A stretch of 49,278 nt of DNA from Clostridia bacterium (GTDB taxonomy: Bacteria > Bacillota > Clostridia > RUG12999): the NCBI GenBank assembly GCA_022801925.1, contig JAAWTG010000018.1, forward strand, positions 1-49,278, written 5' to 3'. The translations under genes were made by a program, and so were the position numbers. The notes under the pieces are model-generated. The model did not search any database and was not told the DNA's origin. It saw only the letters and a list, made by a program, of their open reading frames with translations. This document shows, one piece after another, positions 15,131 to 23,761 of the stretch. The stretch's first letter is position 1; each line of letters starts with the position of its first letter.

Positions 15131-16975
15131 ATGCAGATTTTATATGATAGTAAACAGGAATTTTATAAAAAACCGTTTGGGTGTTTGCGGCAAAATCAAA
15201 GCTGCGAAATCAATTTAAAAATTCCACGTCGCATGGCGGCACTATATGCCTGTCTTTGTATGGAAAGTGAAAACGGCTATTATAAAGAATATCCACTCTA
15301 TTGGAGCGGGTTGGAAGAAGGCTATGATTGCTATTCTTTGTCTTTTTGTTTGGAGCAAACAGGGTTATATTTCTATTTTTTTAAAGTGCACACGGAAGAG
15401 GCAGAATCTTTGGTATTCCGCTGCGGCAGTTCTAAAACAAGTATCCATATGGGAGATAAATGGCAGTTAACCTGCTTTGACGCGGACTATGAGACGCCGG
15501 AAGTCTTTAAAGGAACCGTGATGTATCAAATTTTTCCTGACCGTTTCCATCAGGCAGGAAAACCAGATTTAACAGATAAGCTAAAACCGTTTACAATACA
15601 TGAAAATAAACAGGACACGCCGTGCTACGCGCCAAATGAACAAGGGGAAGTATTGAACAATGATTTTTATGGCGGGACGCTGCAAGGAATTGAAGAAAAA
15701 CTTCCCTATTTACAAGACCTTGGCGTATCTGTCATTTATCTGAATCCGATTTTTATGGCGTTTTCCAACCACCGTTATGATACGGCAGATTACCGGCGGA
15801 TTGATCCTATGCTGGGAACAGAAGAAGATTTTCGCAGACTATGCCATAAGGCGCACGAAATGGACATGAAAATCATATTGGATGGTGTGTTTTCCCATAC
15901 CGGAAGCAACAGTATCTATTTTGATAAAGAAAATGTTTTCGGAACAGGGGTATATCATAACCCCGATTCGCCCTATGCAGCTTGGTATGATTTTCAGGAC
16001 TATCCTGAGCGCTATACCAGTTGGTGGGGCATTCAGACGCTGCCATGTGTCAATGAGATGGAGCCGGACTATGTAAAGTTTATCATAGAAGATGAAGATA
16101 GTGTTATTGCCCATTGGATGAAACTTGGCGCGGACGGGTTTCGATTGGATGTGGCAGATGAACTGCCGGATGAATTTATTAAAAAACTGCATAATAAAGT
16201 GAAACAACTCAATCCTGAAGGCTTGGTGATTGGTGAAGTGTGGGAGGACGCTTCCAACAAGGAAAGTTATGGGGTCAGAAGAAAATATTTTTCGAATACG
16301 GAATTGGATTCGGTGATGAACTATCCCTATAAAGATGCGATTTTGCACTTTACGGCAGGTGAAACTACGGCAAAATCATTAGCAGATACTGTAATGACGA
16401 TTGCAGAAAACTATCCGAAACCGGTTCTGGACTGTTTGATGAATAGTTTGTCAACACATGATACCGTGCGCGTTCTGAACACGTTTGAACATGTAGGGGG
16501 TGGTCTGGCGCGTGACCAACGGGCAGCATATATTATGCCGCCGGAGATTTACCGGCGCGCCGTAGAACGGGAGAAAATTGCGGCGTTTTTACAATATCTT
16601 TTGCCGGGCAGCCCTTGCATTTATTATGGAGATGAAGCAGGAATGCAAGGATTTGAAGACCCGCTGAATCGGCGCTATTTTCCATGGGAAACGATAGACT
16701 GGCACTTGCATGATTTTTATAAAAAATTAGGGAGCGTTAAAAAGAAATACCGTGCCTTGCGTGAGGGAACCGTAACAGCAAGTTCAAAAGAAAAAAATGT
16801 TTTTTTGCTCAAACGAAAGTGGGAACAAGAAACGCTTTGGGCGATTGTGAACATGGGACAGGAAGCATATTACTATCCGGCGGCAGACGCTAAAATGATT
16901 TTATCAAACGGAACGACAAAAGAAGAGGAGTTGCTGCAAATCAGAAGCCATGGATTTGTGTTGTTTCAGCACTAA
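15131..16975 (+). CDS. GH13 glycoside hydrolase (neopullulanase/cyclomaltodextrinase-like)
   Basis: The predicted protein has 614 aa. An N-terminal beta-sandwich (~1-125) precedes a GH13 barrel starting at VMYQIFPDRFH. Catalytic residues by position: Asp340 in GFRLDVADE, Glu369 in IGEVWED, Asp444 in STHDTVRVL. No signal peptide is seen, so it works in the cytoplasm, most likely on maltodextrins or glycogen branches freed by GlgP. Exact specificity (alpha-amylase, neopullulanase, debranching) cannot be read from the sequence. ATG 15131 follows GAGGG. It lies 155 bp behind glgP beyond a terminator, so it probably has partly separate expression. Confidence 0.9.
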   Translation: MQILYDSKQEFYKKPFGCLRQNQSCEINLKIPRRMAALYACLCMESENGYYKEYPLYWSGLEEGYDCYSLSFCLEQTGLYFYFFKVHTEEAESLVFRCGSSKTSIHMGDKWQLTCFDADYETPEVFKGTVMYQIFPDRFHQAGKPDLTDKLKPFTIHENKQDTPCYAPNEQGEVLNNDFYGGTLQGIEEKLPYLQDLGVSVIYLNPIFMAFSNHRYDTADYRRIDPMLGTEEDFRRLCHKAHEMDMKIILDGVFSHTGSNSIYFDKENVFGTGVYHNPDSPYAAWYDFQDYPERYTSWWGIQTLPCVNEMEPDYVKFIIEDEDSVIAHWMKLGADGFRLDVADELPDEFIKKLHNKVKQLNPEGLVIGEVWEDASNKESYGVRRKYFSNTELDSVMNYPYKDAILHFTAGETTAKSLADTVMTIAENYPKPVLDCLMNSLSTHDTVRVLNTFEHVGGGLARDQRAAYIMPPEIYRRAVEREKIAAFLQYLLPGSPCIYYGDEAGMQGFEDPLNRRYFPWETIDWHLHDFYKKLGSVKKKYRALREGTVTASSKEKNVFLLKRKWEQETLWAIVNMGQEAYYYPAADAKMILSNGTTKEEELLQIRSHGFVLFQH

Positions 16976-17062
16976 TCAGATGGTTAAAGGTCGATAAATC
17001 AGTTGATGAAAGTTTTTTCGACCACATTTTTATATTGCGGCAGCAGTTAAAATTTATTTGCT

Positions 17063-17103
17063 ATATAGAAAGGCAGGGAATCAAATTCCCTGCCTTTCTA
17101 TAT
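17063..17103. terminator. Bidirectional terminator with 18-bp perfect stem
   Basis: ATATAGAAAGGCAGGGAA (17063-17080) and its exact reverse complement (17086-17103) with a 5-nt loop. It lies between the rightward GH13 gene and the leftward gene at 17137-17424 and can serve both. Confidence 0.85.
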
Positions 17104-17136
17104 CATTTTGTGCAGATGATACTAATTCTGATAAAG

Positions 17137-17424
17137 TTATTGTCTGACACCTTGTAAGAGTAGAAGATTTAAAAGAGAAGCAAGAATTTGATTGTTTGTG
17201 ATAAGCGTGTGTGCTTGTCCTAAATTCTCTTCACGGTCAACTTCCCATGCCTGTAGGGCAGCGATACGGTATTTGGTATCCGGCTGAACTTTTAAAATAT
17301 ATTCTTTTGTATTCACCGTTATTGTCACGTTAAAACTGGCGTCTAATGGGTTTTGCTGCGCCCATTGAATCAGCTGGTTTTGAAAATAAGTAAATCTTTT
17401 TGCGTCTAGTTGCCTAATTACCAT
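17137..17424 (-). CDS. Unknown 95-aa protein, paralogue of the island protein at 4891-5172
   Basis: The predicted protein has 95 aa and begins MVIRQLDAKRF. By hand alignment about 60% of residues match the copy at 4891-5172, including AQQNP, DASFNVT, KEYILK, QPDTKY, ALQA and HTLIT; the end LLNLLLLQGV is more hydrophobic. ATG 17424 is preceded by AGAAAGGA at a proper distance; the ATG at 17433 is not. Here it stands alone, without the RHH repressor or DUF6809-like neighbour. No function can be assigned. Confidence 0.6.
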   Translation of the reverse strand: MVIRQLDAKRFTYFQNQLIQWAQQNPLDASFNVTITVNTKEYILKVQPDTKYRIAALQAWEVDREENLGQAHTLITNNQILASLLNLLLLQGVRQ

Positions 17425-17433
17425 AAAAAACAT

Positions 17434-17849
17434 TCCTTTCTTTTAAACATATAAAAATTTTAGAGTCTATATAAAGTTCTTTTAGAGTTGGGTATATCCG
17501 GCATAAGCAGTATTTCTCACGAGAGGGAACCGGTTTCTATTGTAGGTGTAGTACATTTTTGAAGCAAGTGGTACATAATTATTTTGTTGCAGATGGAGGA
17601 GAGATGAAGAACTCTTTTTATTTCTATTTTCTTATGCTTAAAGTGTTGTTTTGTAACTATTTTAATTCAGAACTATAGAAAAGTCAAGGAATTTTAGCGA
17701 AATGAAAAAAAATTAGTAAATAACTTTAAAATGTTATAAAACAAAACTTTTAGATTTGTATATTCTGACTGTAAATTTTTTGTTAGATGATATAAGCAGC
17801 AATGAAACCGATTTTGAGAGTCGAAAGGGTTTATAGAATCGTAACATAT
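17434..17849. other. Gap without firmly supported gene
   Basis: About 415 bp, AT-rich. It holds only the doubtful 24-residue frame listed separately. No strong hairpin or tRNA-like fold was seen. The promoter of the leftward gene at 17424 should lie here but no clear pair of boxes was found. Confidence 0.5.
17604..17678 (+). CDS. Possible 24-residue hydrophobic peptide
   Basis: ATG at 17604 follows GGAGGAGAG closely (short spacing) and encodes a peptide beginning MKNSFYFYFLMLKVLF and ending NYFNSEL. It is rich in Phe/Leu/Tyr and could be a membrane peptide, for instance a type I toxin, but it may be chance. No antisense RNA or terminator was identified around it. Confidence 0.2.
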   Translation: MKNSFYFYFLMLKVLFCNYFNSEL

Positions 17850-17893
17850 GGAAATGGTAAATAGATTTCCCAGGAAATTGAGCAGATATTTCC
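17850..17893. promoter_or_regulatory. Two tandem GGAAAT-N9-ATTTCC dyads upstream of the ech promoter
   Basis: GGAAAT at 17850-17855 and 17873-17878; ATTTCC at 17865-17870 and 17888-17893. Both dyads have exactly nine spacer bases and are repeated with a 23-bp period. The block ends 36 bp before the -35 box of the ech promoter, a position that fits an activator or repressor of the hydrogenase operon. The binding protein is unknown; the pattern does not look like a Rex or Fur box. Confidence 0.5.
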
Positions 17894-17929
17894 TGATTTG
17901 CAGATTAAAATTTATGCAGTGTAACCTTA

Positions 17930-17958
17930 TTGACAGTTGACAAAAAGAGGAGTATAAT
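17930..17958 (+). promoter_or_regulatory. Consensus promoter of the ech hydrogenase operon
   Basis: TTGACA (17930-17935), exact 17-bp spacer, TATAAT (17953-17958). A second TTGACA overlaps at 17937-17942 but is too close to the -10. The leader to the echA start is about 120 nt. Confidence 0.85.
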
Positions 17959-18084
17959 TAGAATGCTAATATAGTGGCGTATGCCATTTTACATAGAGGG
18001 GAGTTTCTCAGCATATAAATTGTATACAATTTTTTGTATTACAATGGTATGGGGAATCTTTTAAAATTAGAGGGAAAAGGGTGA

Positions 18085-20004
18085 ATGACTTTGGAAATGG
18101 TAATATTTCTGATTTGTTTTCCGTTTTTAGCAGCATTGTTGTTGTTTTTTATGCGTAAGAGCGGTCCGGTTCGTAAATATACGCTGTTTGGGCTGTGTGC
18201 TGTGATTGTAACGGCAGTAATTGGTTATGCAGTTACAGAATTGATTTCTGGTGAAACGCATCGCTACTTTGTACATACGGAATTTGTCGATAAGCTGATG
18301 CTTGGAGGCGAATGGCTGCTGATGGGATTGATTTTTTACTTTGCCTTCCGCCACCGGAAATATTATGTGGCATTGCTTTCTGCTGCACAGACAGGACTTA
18401 TGACTTGGCTGGAATTAACCGGCAGGACAGAGCTTGGCGGGTTTCATGTAGCTTCTGATAAGTTGACTATTATTATGTGTTTGATTATTGGTATTGTGGG
18501 ATGTCTGATTTGTGTCTATGCAATGGGATACATGAAAGACTATCACAGTCATCATACAGAATTCAAAAAACGACGTAGTTATTTCTTTGCGCTTTTGTTC
18601 GTTTTTCTTGGCGCGATGTTTGGGCTGGTGTTTTCCAGCAATTTAGTCTGGCTTTATTTTTTCTGGGAAATTACAAGTGTTTGTTCTTTTCTATTGATTG
18701 GGTATAACCAGACAGAAGAGGCAATGCGCAATTCCTTCCGCGCATTATGGATGAACTTGCTCGGCGGACTCGGATTTGCCGTGGCAATTGCCTATTGCGC
18801 GATTCGGCTGGAAACGCTGGAATTGCAGACAGTGATTCAACTGGGCACCATGGTACCTGTAGCAATTATTCCTATTACATTATTGGCATTTGCAGGTTTG
18901 ACCAAAAGCGCGCAAATGCCCTTTTCGAGCTGGCTGCTTGGTGCGATGGTAGCGCCAACGCCGACTTCCGCATTGCTGCATTCGGCAACAATGGTGAAAG
19001 CCGGCGTGTATTTGCTGCTGCGTCTCGCGCCCGCACTGTGTGCGAATTTGGCAGGAACAATGGTGACAACCATTGGCGGATTCACCTTTTTTATGACCTC
19101 CATGCTGGCGATTGCGCAGAGCGATGCCAAAAAGGTTTTGGCATATTCCACCATATCGAATCTTGGACTTATTACAGCATGTGCTGGCATTGGAATGCAT
19201 GAGGCGGTTTGGGCAGGGATTTTGCTGATGATTTTCCATGCAGTATCTAAGTCATTGATGTTCTTGTCTGTAGGAGCGGTGGAAAATGTAACGGGTAGCC
19301 GGAACATTGAGGATATGCATGGGTTGATTGTGAAATTGCCGCGTCTGGCATTCGTTATGATTGTCGGGATTGCAGGTATGTTTTTGGCTCCGTTTGGAAT
19401 GCTCATTTCAAAGTGGGCGGCACTGAAAGCATTTGTGGATTCCAACAGTATTTTGTTGGTTGTATTTCTGATATTCGGTTCTGCCACAACGCTCTTTTAT
19501 TGGACAAAATGGCTAGGAAGTCTGGTGGCAGTTCACCACAATTCGGAACGTTTGGAAGATATCACAAAAGGGAGCGAATGGCTCAGTTTGATTTGCCAGG
19601 CGATTCTTATGTGCTTATTATGTCTGACATTTCCGGTGGTATCCAGCTATTTGATTGAGCCGTTTTTAGGCGATATGTTCCATCAGACGCTGCCGGCGAT
19701 TATTAGCAGCGGGAATATCCATATCATGGCGCTGATGTTGTGTGCGATTGTCATTTTGCCGGTTGCCATGCGCCTTTTGACGATTCACAGAAAAAATAAA
19801 ATGGTAACCTCCTATATGGGCGGTGTAAATACAGGCGATGACAGAACGTTTACAGATTCCTATGGGAAAACCAAGCCGATGTATCTTGCAAACTGGTATT
19901 TGGATGATTGGTTTGGGGAAAAGAAACTGCTGAAACCCTCGCTGATTTTGTCTACAGCGGGACTGATTGTGCTGATGATTTTGGCGATTGGAGGTGCTGT
20001 GTGA
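18085..20004 (+). CDS. echA: Ech-type hydrogenase proton-pumping subunit A (NuoL/MrpD-like)
   Basis: The predicted protein has 639 aa and is almost wholly hydrophobic, with about 14-16 membrane helices. The proton-antiporter core (Proton_antipo_M) shows LGGLGFAVAI, ALLHSATMVKAGVYLLLR and a Lys/His-bearing helix LLMIFHAVSKSLMFLSVG. Related subunits move H+ or Na+ across the membrane in complex I and in group 4 hydrogenases. AAAGGGTGA precedes ATG 18085. It is the first gene after the consensus promoter and overlaps echB by one base (TGATG). Confidence 0.9.
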   Translation: MTLEMVIFLICFPFLAALLLFFMRKSGPVRKYTLFGLCAVIVTAVIGYAVTELISGETHRYFVHTEFVDKLMLGGEWLLMGLIFYFAFRHRKYYVALLSAAQTGLMTWLELTGRTELGGFHVASDKLTIIMCLIIGIVGCLICVYAMGYMKDYHSHHTEFKKRRSYFFALLFVFLGAMFGLVFSSNLVWLYFFWEITSVCSFLLIGYNQTEEAMRNSFRALWMNLLGGLGFAVAIAYCAIRLETLELQTVIQLGTMVPVAIIPITLLAFAGLTKSAQMPFSSWLLGAMVAPTPTSALLHSATMVKAGVYLLLRLAPALCANLAGTMVTTIGGFTFFMTSMLAIAQSDAKKVLAYSTISNLGLITACAGIGMHEAVWAGILLMIFHAVSKSLMFLSVGAVENVTGSRNIEDMHGLIVKLPRLAFVMIVGIAGMFLAPFGMLISKWAALKAFVDSNSILLVVFLIFGSATTLFYWTKWLGSLVAVHHNSERLEDITKGSEWLSLICQAILMCLLCLTFPVVSSYLIEPFLGDMFHQTLPAIISSGNIHIMALMLCAIVILPVAMRLLTIHRKNKMVTSYMGGVNTGDDRTFTDSYGKTKPMYLANWYLDDWFGEKKLLKPSLILSTAGLIVLMILAIGGAV

Positions 20005-20870
20005 TGATATGGCAGATTTTAGGTGCGGTTTGTTACATCATTTTAGCGCCGGCTTTAGGCGGACTTCTGCAGGGAATTGACCGAAAACTTACAGCGCGCT
20101 TGCAGGGGCGGCAAGGTCCGTCGTTGCTGCAGCCGTTTTATGATGTATACAAATTGTTTTCCAAAGAGGTTGTTGTAGTCAATGACGTACAAAATTTTTT
20201 GGTAGGCGGGTTTCTGCTGTTTGTTGTATTCAGCGGCGCGTTGTTCTTTTTTGGCGGAGATTTGTTGCTGGTGTTCTTTGCATTAACGCTGTCAGGTATC
20301 TTTTTCACTATGTCCTCCTGCTCTGCAAATTCACCATATAGTTCTATGGGGGCGCAGCGGGAACTGATGCAAATGATGGCATATGAACCGATGGTACTGT
20401 TAGTAGCGATAGGATTTTACGTGGCGACCGGTACGTTTAATGTAAGGGAAATGATTTTGTATGATGGGTTACCGGCGATTGTCTATCTGCCCGGTATCTT
20501 TATCGGATTTGTATATATTTTAACCATCAAATTTCGCAAATCGCCGTTTGACTTGTCCACCTCTCACCATGCGCATCAAGAGATGGTGCAGGGGCTGACA
20601 ACGGAATTGTCGGGAAGCGTTTTGGGACTTGTGGAACTATCGCATTGGTATGAAAATATCTTTTTGCTGGGCGTTGTTGGCTTGTTTTTCTATAAAGTGT
20701 CATGGTGGAGTGCTATTGCTGCAATTGTTGTATGTGCGATATCCTATTTTTTGGAGATTGTCATTGATAACGTGTTTCCTCGTGTAAAATGGCAAAGTAT
20801 GTTAAAATCAGCCTGGCTGGTAACATTGGTGGCAGGTGTTATCAATTTGATGATTATTACGGTGATATAG
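20004..20870 (+). CDS. echB: Ech-type hydrogenase membrane subunit B (NuoH-like)
   Basis: The predicted protein has 288 aa with about eight membrane helices. It resembles NuoH/HyfC: LQGIDRKLTARLQGRQGPSL near the start, SSMGAQRELMQMMAYEP in the middle and RKSPFDLSTSHHAHQEMVQG, the quinone-chamber-like loop that carries charged residues. It anchors the hydrophilic arm (EchC-F) to the pump. The start at 20004 shares its A with the echA stop and is preceded by GGAGGTG, so translation is coupled. Confidence 0.9.
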   Translation: MIWQILGAVCYIILAPALGGLLQGIDRKLTARLQGRQGPSLLQPFYDVYKLFSKEVVVVNDVQNFLVGGFLLFVVFSGALFFFGGDLLLVFFALTLSGIFFTMSSCSANSPYSSMGAQRELMQMMAYEPMVLLVAIGFYVATGTFNVREMILYDGLPAIVYLPGIFIGFVYILTIKFRKSPFDLSTSHHAHQEMVQGLTTELSGSVLGLVELSHWYENIFLLGVVGLFFYKVSWWSAIAAIVVCAISYFLEIVIDNVFPRVKWQSMLKSAWLVTLVAGVINLMIITVI

Positions 20871-20880
20871 AAAATGCTGC

Positions 20881-20915
20881 CGTTTCCAGTTGGTTATGAC
20901 TGACTTTAGGAAACG
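20881..20915 (+). other. Stem-loop between echB and echC
   Basis: CGTTTCC (20881-20887) and GGAAACG (20909-20915) pair around a 21-nt loop. It has no U tract and so is not a terminator. It may separate or stabilise the message between membrane and soluble subunits; this is inference. Confidence 0.4.
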
Positions 20916-20953
20916 TTGATGGAAGCAAATCATCTGATGGAGGAGATGAAGTT

Positions 20954-21403
20954 ATGAAAGTGTCGAAATCGCCATGGCTCATGCATTATGACGGGTCAAG
21001 CTGTAATGGATGCGATATTGAAGTGCTTGCATGTCTGACGCCCGTTTATGATGTGGAGCGTTTTGGCGTGATAAATACAGGAAATCCCAAACATGCGGAC
21101 ATTTTTTTGATTACCGGCGGTATCAATGCGCAAAATGCGCCGGTTGTCAAACAGTTATATTCACAAATGCCCAATCCCAAGGTGGTTGTGGCAGTTGGCG
21201 TATGTGCATGTAACGGCGGGATTTTTAAAGAGTGTTATAATATTTTGGGCGGTGTGGATACGGTTTTGCCGGTCGATATTTATGTGCCCGGCTGCGCTGC
21301 ACGTCCGGAAGCGATTATAGATGGCGTTGTCAGGGCAGTTGCGTTGCTGGACGAAAAGAAAAAAGCACTTTCGCAGGAACAAGTGAGCAGCAAGGAGGCG
21401 TAA
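20954..21403 (+). CDS. echC: Ech-type hydrogenase small subunit C (NuoB-like)
   Basis: The predicted protein has 149 aa. It carries the four cysteines for the proximal 4Fe-4S cluster: SSCNGCDIE (C17, C20), VGVCACNGG and YVPGCAARPEA. This is the short small subunit typical of group 4 hydrogenases and complex I (NuoB), much smaller than that of uptake hydrogenases. It passes electrons between EchF and the NiFe site in EchE. The start follows AGGAGATG. An 83-bp gap with a stem-loop separates it from echB; six bases separate it from echD. Confidence 0.93.
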   Translation: MKVSKSPWLMHYDGSSCNGCDIEVLACLTPVYDVERFGVINTGNPKHADIFLITGGINAQNAPVVKQLYSQMPNPKVVVAVGVCACNGGIFKECYNILGGVDTVLPVDIYVPGCAARPEAIIDGVVRAVALLDEKKKALSQEQVSSKEA

Positions 21404-21408
21404 GGAGT

Positions 21409-21738
21409 ATGGAAGGAATTACCACGATTGGTCCGGGCAGTCTGGTACCGGAAGCATTGAAAATTCATCACGATGGCTACCGTCTGATTCAAATTTGTGC
21501 AACCAAGGTTGAGGACGAATATGAAATTACCTATTCATTCGGAAAAGATTATGATATGATTGGGCTTCGGATGCGGGTAATGCCGGGCGCTGAAATCATG
21601 AGTATCAGCAATATTTATGCGCCGGCGTTTCTTTATGAAAATGAAATTCAAGACCTTTTTGGTATTAAGGTGAAGCTGATGACATTAGATTATGAGGGAA
21701 ACCTTTACCGGATTGAACACAAAAAGCCGTTCCAGTAA
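21409..21738 (+). CDS. echD: Ech-type hydrogenase subunit D (NuoC-like)
   Basis: The predicted protein has 109 aa. The second half, with NIYAPAFLYENEIQDLFGIKVK, is the conserved NuoC/30-kDa signature (E-x4-DLFG). It is a structural subunit that packs against the large subunit. Short length is usual for EchD. It begins six bases after echC, with GGAGG upstream. Confidence 0.88.
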   Translation: MEGITTIGPGSLVPEALKIHHDGYRLIQICATKVEDEYEITYSFGKDYDMIGLRMRVMPGAEIMSISNIYAPAFLYENEIQDLFGIKVKLMTLDYEGNLYRIEHKKPFQ

Positions 21739-21774
21739 AAGGCGGGAAAACGGATATGAAATGAGGGAAGAAAC

Positions 21775-22854
21775 ATGTCAGTACGTAGCGTGGTACCATT
21801 CGGACCACAACATCCTGTTCTGCCAGAACCGATTCATTTGGACTTGGTTTTGGAGGATGAAAAAGTGATAGAAGCGATTCCGTCCATTGGATTTGTGCAC
21901 CGCGGACTGGAAAAATTGGTTGAGAAAAAGGATTTTCAGGAATATGTCTATGTGGCGGAGCGTATCTGCGGTATTTGCAGTTTCATGCATGGCATGGGCT
22001 ATTGCAGCGCAGTCGAAAATATTATGGACATCGCTGTCCCGCCGCGCGCAAATTATTTGCGGACGATTTGGTGCGAAATGTCGCGCATTCACAGTCATTT
22101 GCTGTGGCTGGGATTGCTGGCGGACGCATTTGGATTTGAAAGCCTGTTTATGCAGTCGTGGCGTATGCGTGAAAAAATTCTGGATATGTTTGAAATGTCT
22201 ACAGGCGGAAGAGTTATTTTTTCCGTGAATAAAGTCGGCGGCGTCCGTAAAGATATGGACGAGGAAATGCTGCGGGAATTTTTGAAAGTATTCGATGACA
22301 TTGAACAGGAATTGAAAGTGCTTACAAAAACATTTTTGGAGGACTATGCTGTCAACAGCAGGTTGCGCGACATTGGTATATTAACAAAGCAGCAGGCGCA
22401 TGATTTAGGCGCAGTAGGGCCGTTTATGCGTTCCAGTGGTATTGCGCTGGATAATCGTAAGCTGGGATATGCTGCATATCCCGAATTGGATTTTGAACCG
22501 ATTACCAGCGATGTCGGCGATTGCTATGCGCGCTGCGACGTTCGAATTCGGGAGATTTTTCAGTCTATTGAGTTGATTCGTCAGGCGGCTGCTAAAATAC
22601 CGGAGGGAGAACTTGCGGCAGCGGTGAAAGGGTTCCCGCAAGGCGAACATTTCATGCGTGTGGAACAGCCGCGCGGCGAAGCAATTTATTATGTAAAAGC
22701 AAACGGCACGAAGTTTCTGGACAGGGTGCGTGTACGCACACCCACCTTTGCAAACTTGCCGGGTATGCTGGAAACGTTGAAAGGCTGTCAGCTTGCAGAT
22801 GTGCCGATTTTGATTTTGACAATTGACCCTTGTATTAGCTGTACAGAGAGGTAA
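21775..22854 (+). CDS. echE: Ech-type [NiFe] hydrogenase large subunit E (NuoD-like)
   Basis: The predicted protein has 359 aa. Both nickel-binding motifs are complete: ERICGICSFMH (C65, C68) near the N-terminus and DPCISCTER (C353, C356) at the very end. So this is a true hydrogenase and not a complex I NuoD, which lacks these cysteines. The protein ends at the Arg after the last CxxC, with no cleavable C-terminal extension. With ferredoxin as partner the complex makes H2 while pumping ions, or runs in reverse. GAGGGAAG lies before the start; echF begins five bases downstream. Confidence 0.95.
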   Translation: MSVRSVVPFGPQHPVLPEPIHLDLVLEDEKVIEAIPSIGFVHRGLEKLVEKKDFQEYVYVAERICGICSFMHGMGYCSAVENIMDIAVPPRANYLRTIWCEMSRIHSHLLWLGLLADAFGFESLFMQSWRMREKILDMFEMSTGGRVIFSVNKVGGVRKDMDEEMLREFLKVFDDIEQELKVLTKTFLEDYAVNSRLRDIGILTKQQAHDLGAVGPFMRSSGIALDNRKLGYAAYPELDFEPITSDVGDCYARCDVRIREIFQSIELIRQAAAKIPEGELAAAVKGFPQGEHFMRVEQPRGEAIYYVKANGTKFLDRVRVRTPTFANLPGMLETLKGCQLADVPILILTIDPCISCTER

Positions 22855-22859
22855 TTGAT

Positions 22860-23246
22860 ATGAATATGATGAATTTTACAAAAACCGTCCTGAAAAATCT
22901 GTTTTCAAAACCGGCTACGCGCAATTATCCGGCGCAGCCAAAAGAATTTTTTGCGCGGACGCGGGGGCATGTAGAAATTGAGATTCAGTCTTGTGTCTTT
23001 TGTGGGTTGTGCTCTAAAAAATGTCCCACAGGGGCAATTACGGTAGAACGTGGTGAAAAACAGTGGTCAATTGAACGGTTTGGCTGTATTCAATGCGGTT
23101 ATTGCGTGGAAAGTTGTCCCAAAAAATGCTTATCCATGTGTCCGCCGTATCCGCAGCCGGAGGCACAAAAGCCGATGGAATCATATGTTCAGCCGGAGCC
23201 GGAACCGTTAGAAAAAAATGAAAAACAGGAAAATGCAGAACAATAA
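22860..23246 (+). CDS. echF: Ech-type hydrogenase ferredoxin subunit F (2x[4Fe-4S], NuoI-like)
   Basis: The predicted protein has 128 aa. Two 4Fe-4S motifs are seen: CVFCGLCSKKCP (C45-C55) and CIQCGYCVESCP (C76-C86). The last ~35 residues are Pro/Glu/Gln-rich and probably disordered. It is the entry point for electrons from soluble ferredoxin. It is the last structural gene; a 173-bp gap leads to hypA. Confidence 0.92.
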   Translation: MNMMNFTKTVLKNLFSKPATRNYPAQPKEFFARTRGHVEIEIQSCVFCGLCSKKCPTGAITVERGEKQWSIERFGCIQCGYCVESCPKKCLSMCPPYPQPEAQKPMESYVQPEPEPLEKNEKQENAEQ

Positions 23247-23419
23247 GACAGAAATGAGAGGCGGGTCACAAATTGATTCGGCTCTCCATTATTATCAATA
23301 TTCTTTGAACGCCATAATAAAAAGCTAATTGACACAACAGATGCAGAGAACTGCACTGCTAAAACATTTTGGGCAAAAAAGTCTTTTGCAAAAACAATGA
23401 AGAAAGAAGGAAACAAATC

Positions 23420-23761
23420 ATGCATGAATATCATGAAGCAATCCATATTATTGAACATGCGATAGACCAAGCGAAAGCGGAAGGAAAGAGTAAAGTCACA
23501 AAAATCAACTTGGTAATTGGTGAAAGTTCCGGTTTTTCTGGTGACAGTATCCGGTTGCATTTTGAAGAAGCTGCGGTTGGTACCATATGCGAAGGGGCGG
23601 AAATCTGTGTGAAGCCGGTTAAGACAATGTTGCGCTGTCCAAACTGCCGCGAGTTGTTTGCGCGCCGTCCGTTTCATTTTGAATGTCCGCACTGCGGTAC
23701 GGAAGGGGAACCGAGCGAGGTTGGAAAAGAAATGGCGATAGAGAGCATTGAAGCGCAATGA
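23420..23761 (+). CDS. hypA: Hydrogenase nickel incorporation protein HypA
   Basis: The predicted protein has 113 aa and begins MHEYHEAI; His2 is the nickel ligand in this family. Two CxxC pairs near the C-terminus (CPNC, CPHC) form the zinc site. HypA delivers nickel to the hydrogenase large subunit, normally with the GTPase HypB, which is not encoded in this window. ATG 23420 follows AAGGAAAC; a longer frame from 23369 lacks a site and would bury His2. It overlaps hypF by four bases (ATGA). Confidence 0.93.
   Translation: MHEYHEAIHIIEHAIDQAKAEGKSKVTKINLVIGESSGFSGDSIRLHFEEAAVGTICEGAEICVKPVKTMLRCPNCRELFARRPFHFECPHCGTEGEPSEVGKEMAIESIEAQ

Noticed and set aside
18837-19487. 216-codon open frame antisense to echA
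   Set aside because: Lies fully inside the well-supported echA; no start site or family resemblance.
23247-23419. Separate promoter for hypA (TTGACA near 23330)
   Set aside because: No acceptable -10 box at 16-18 bp; read-through from the ech promoter is simpler.
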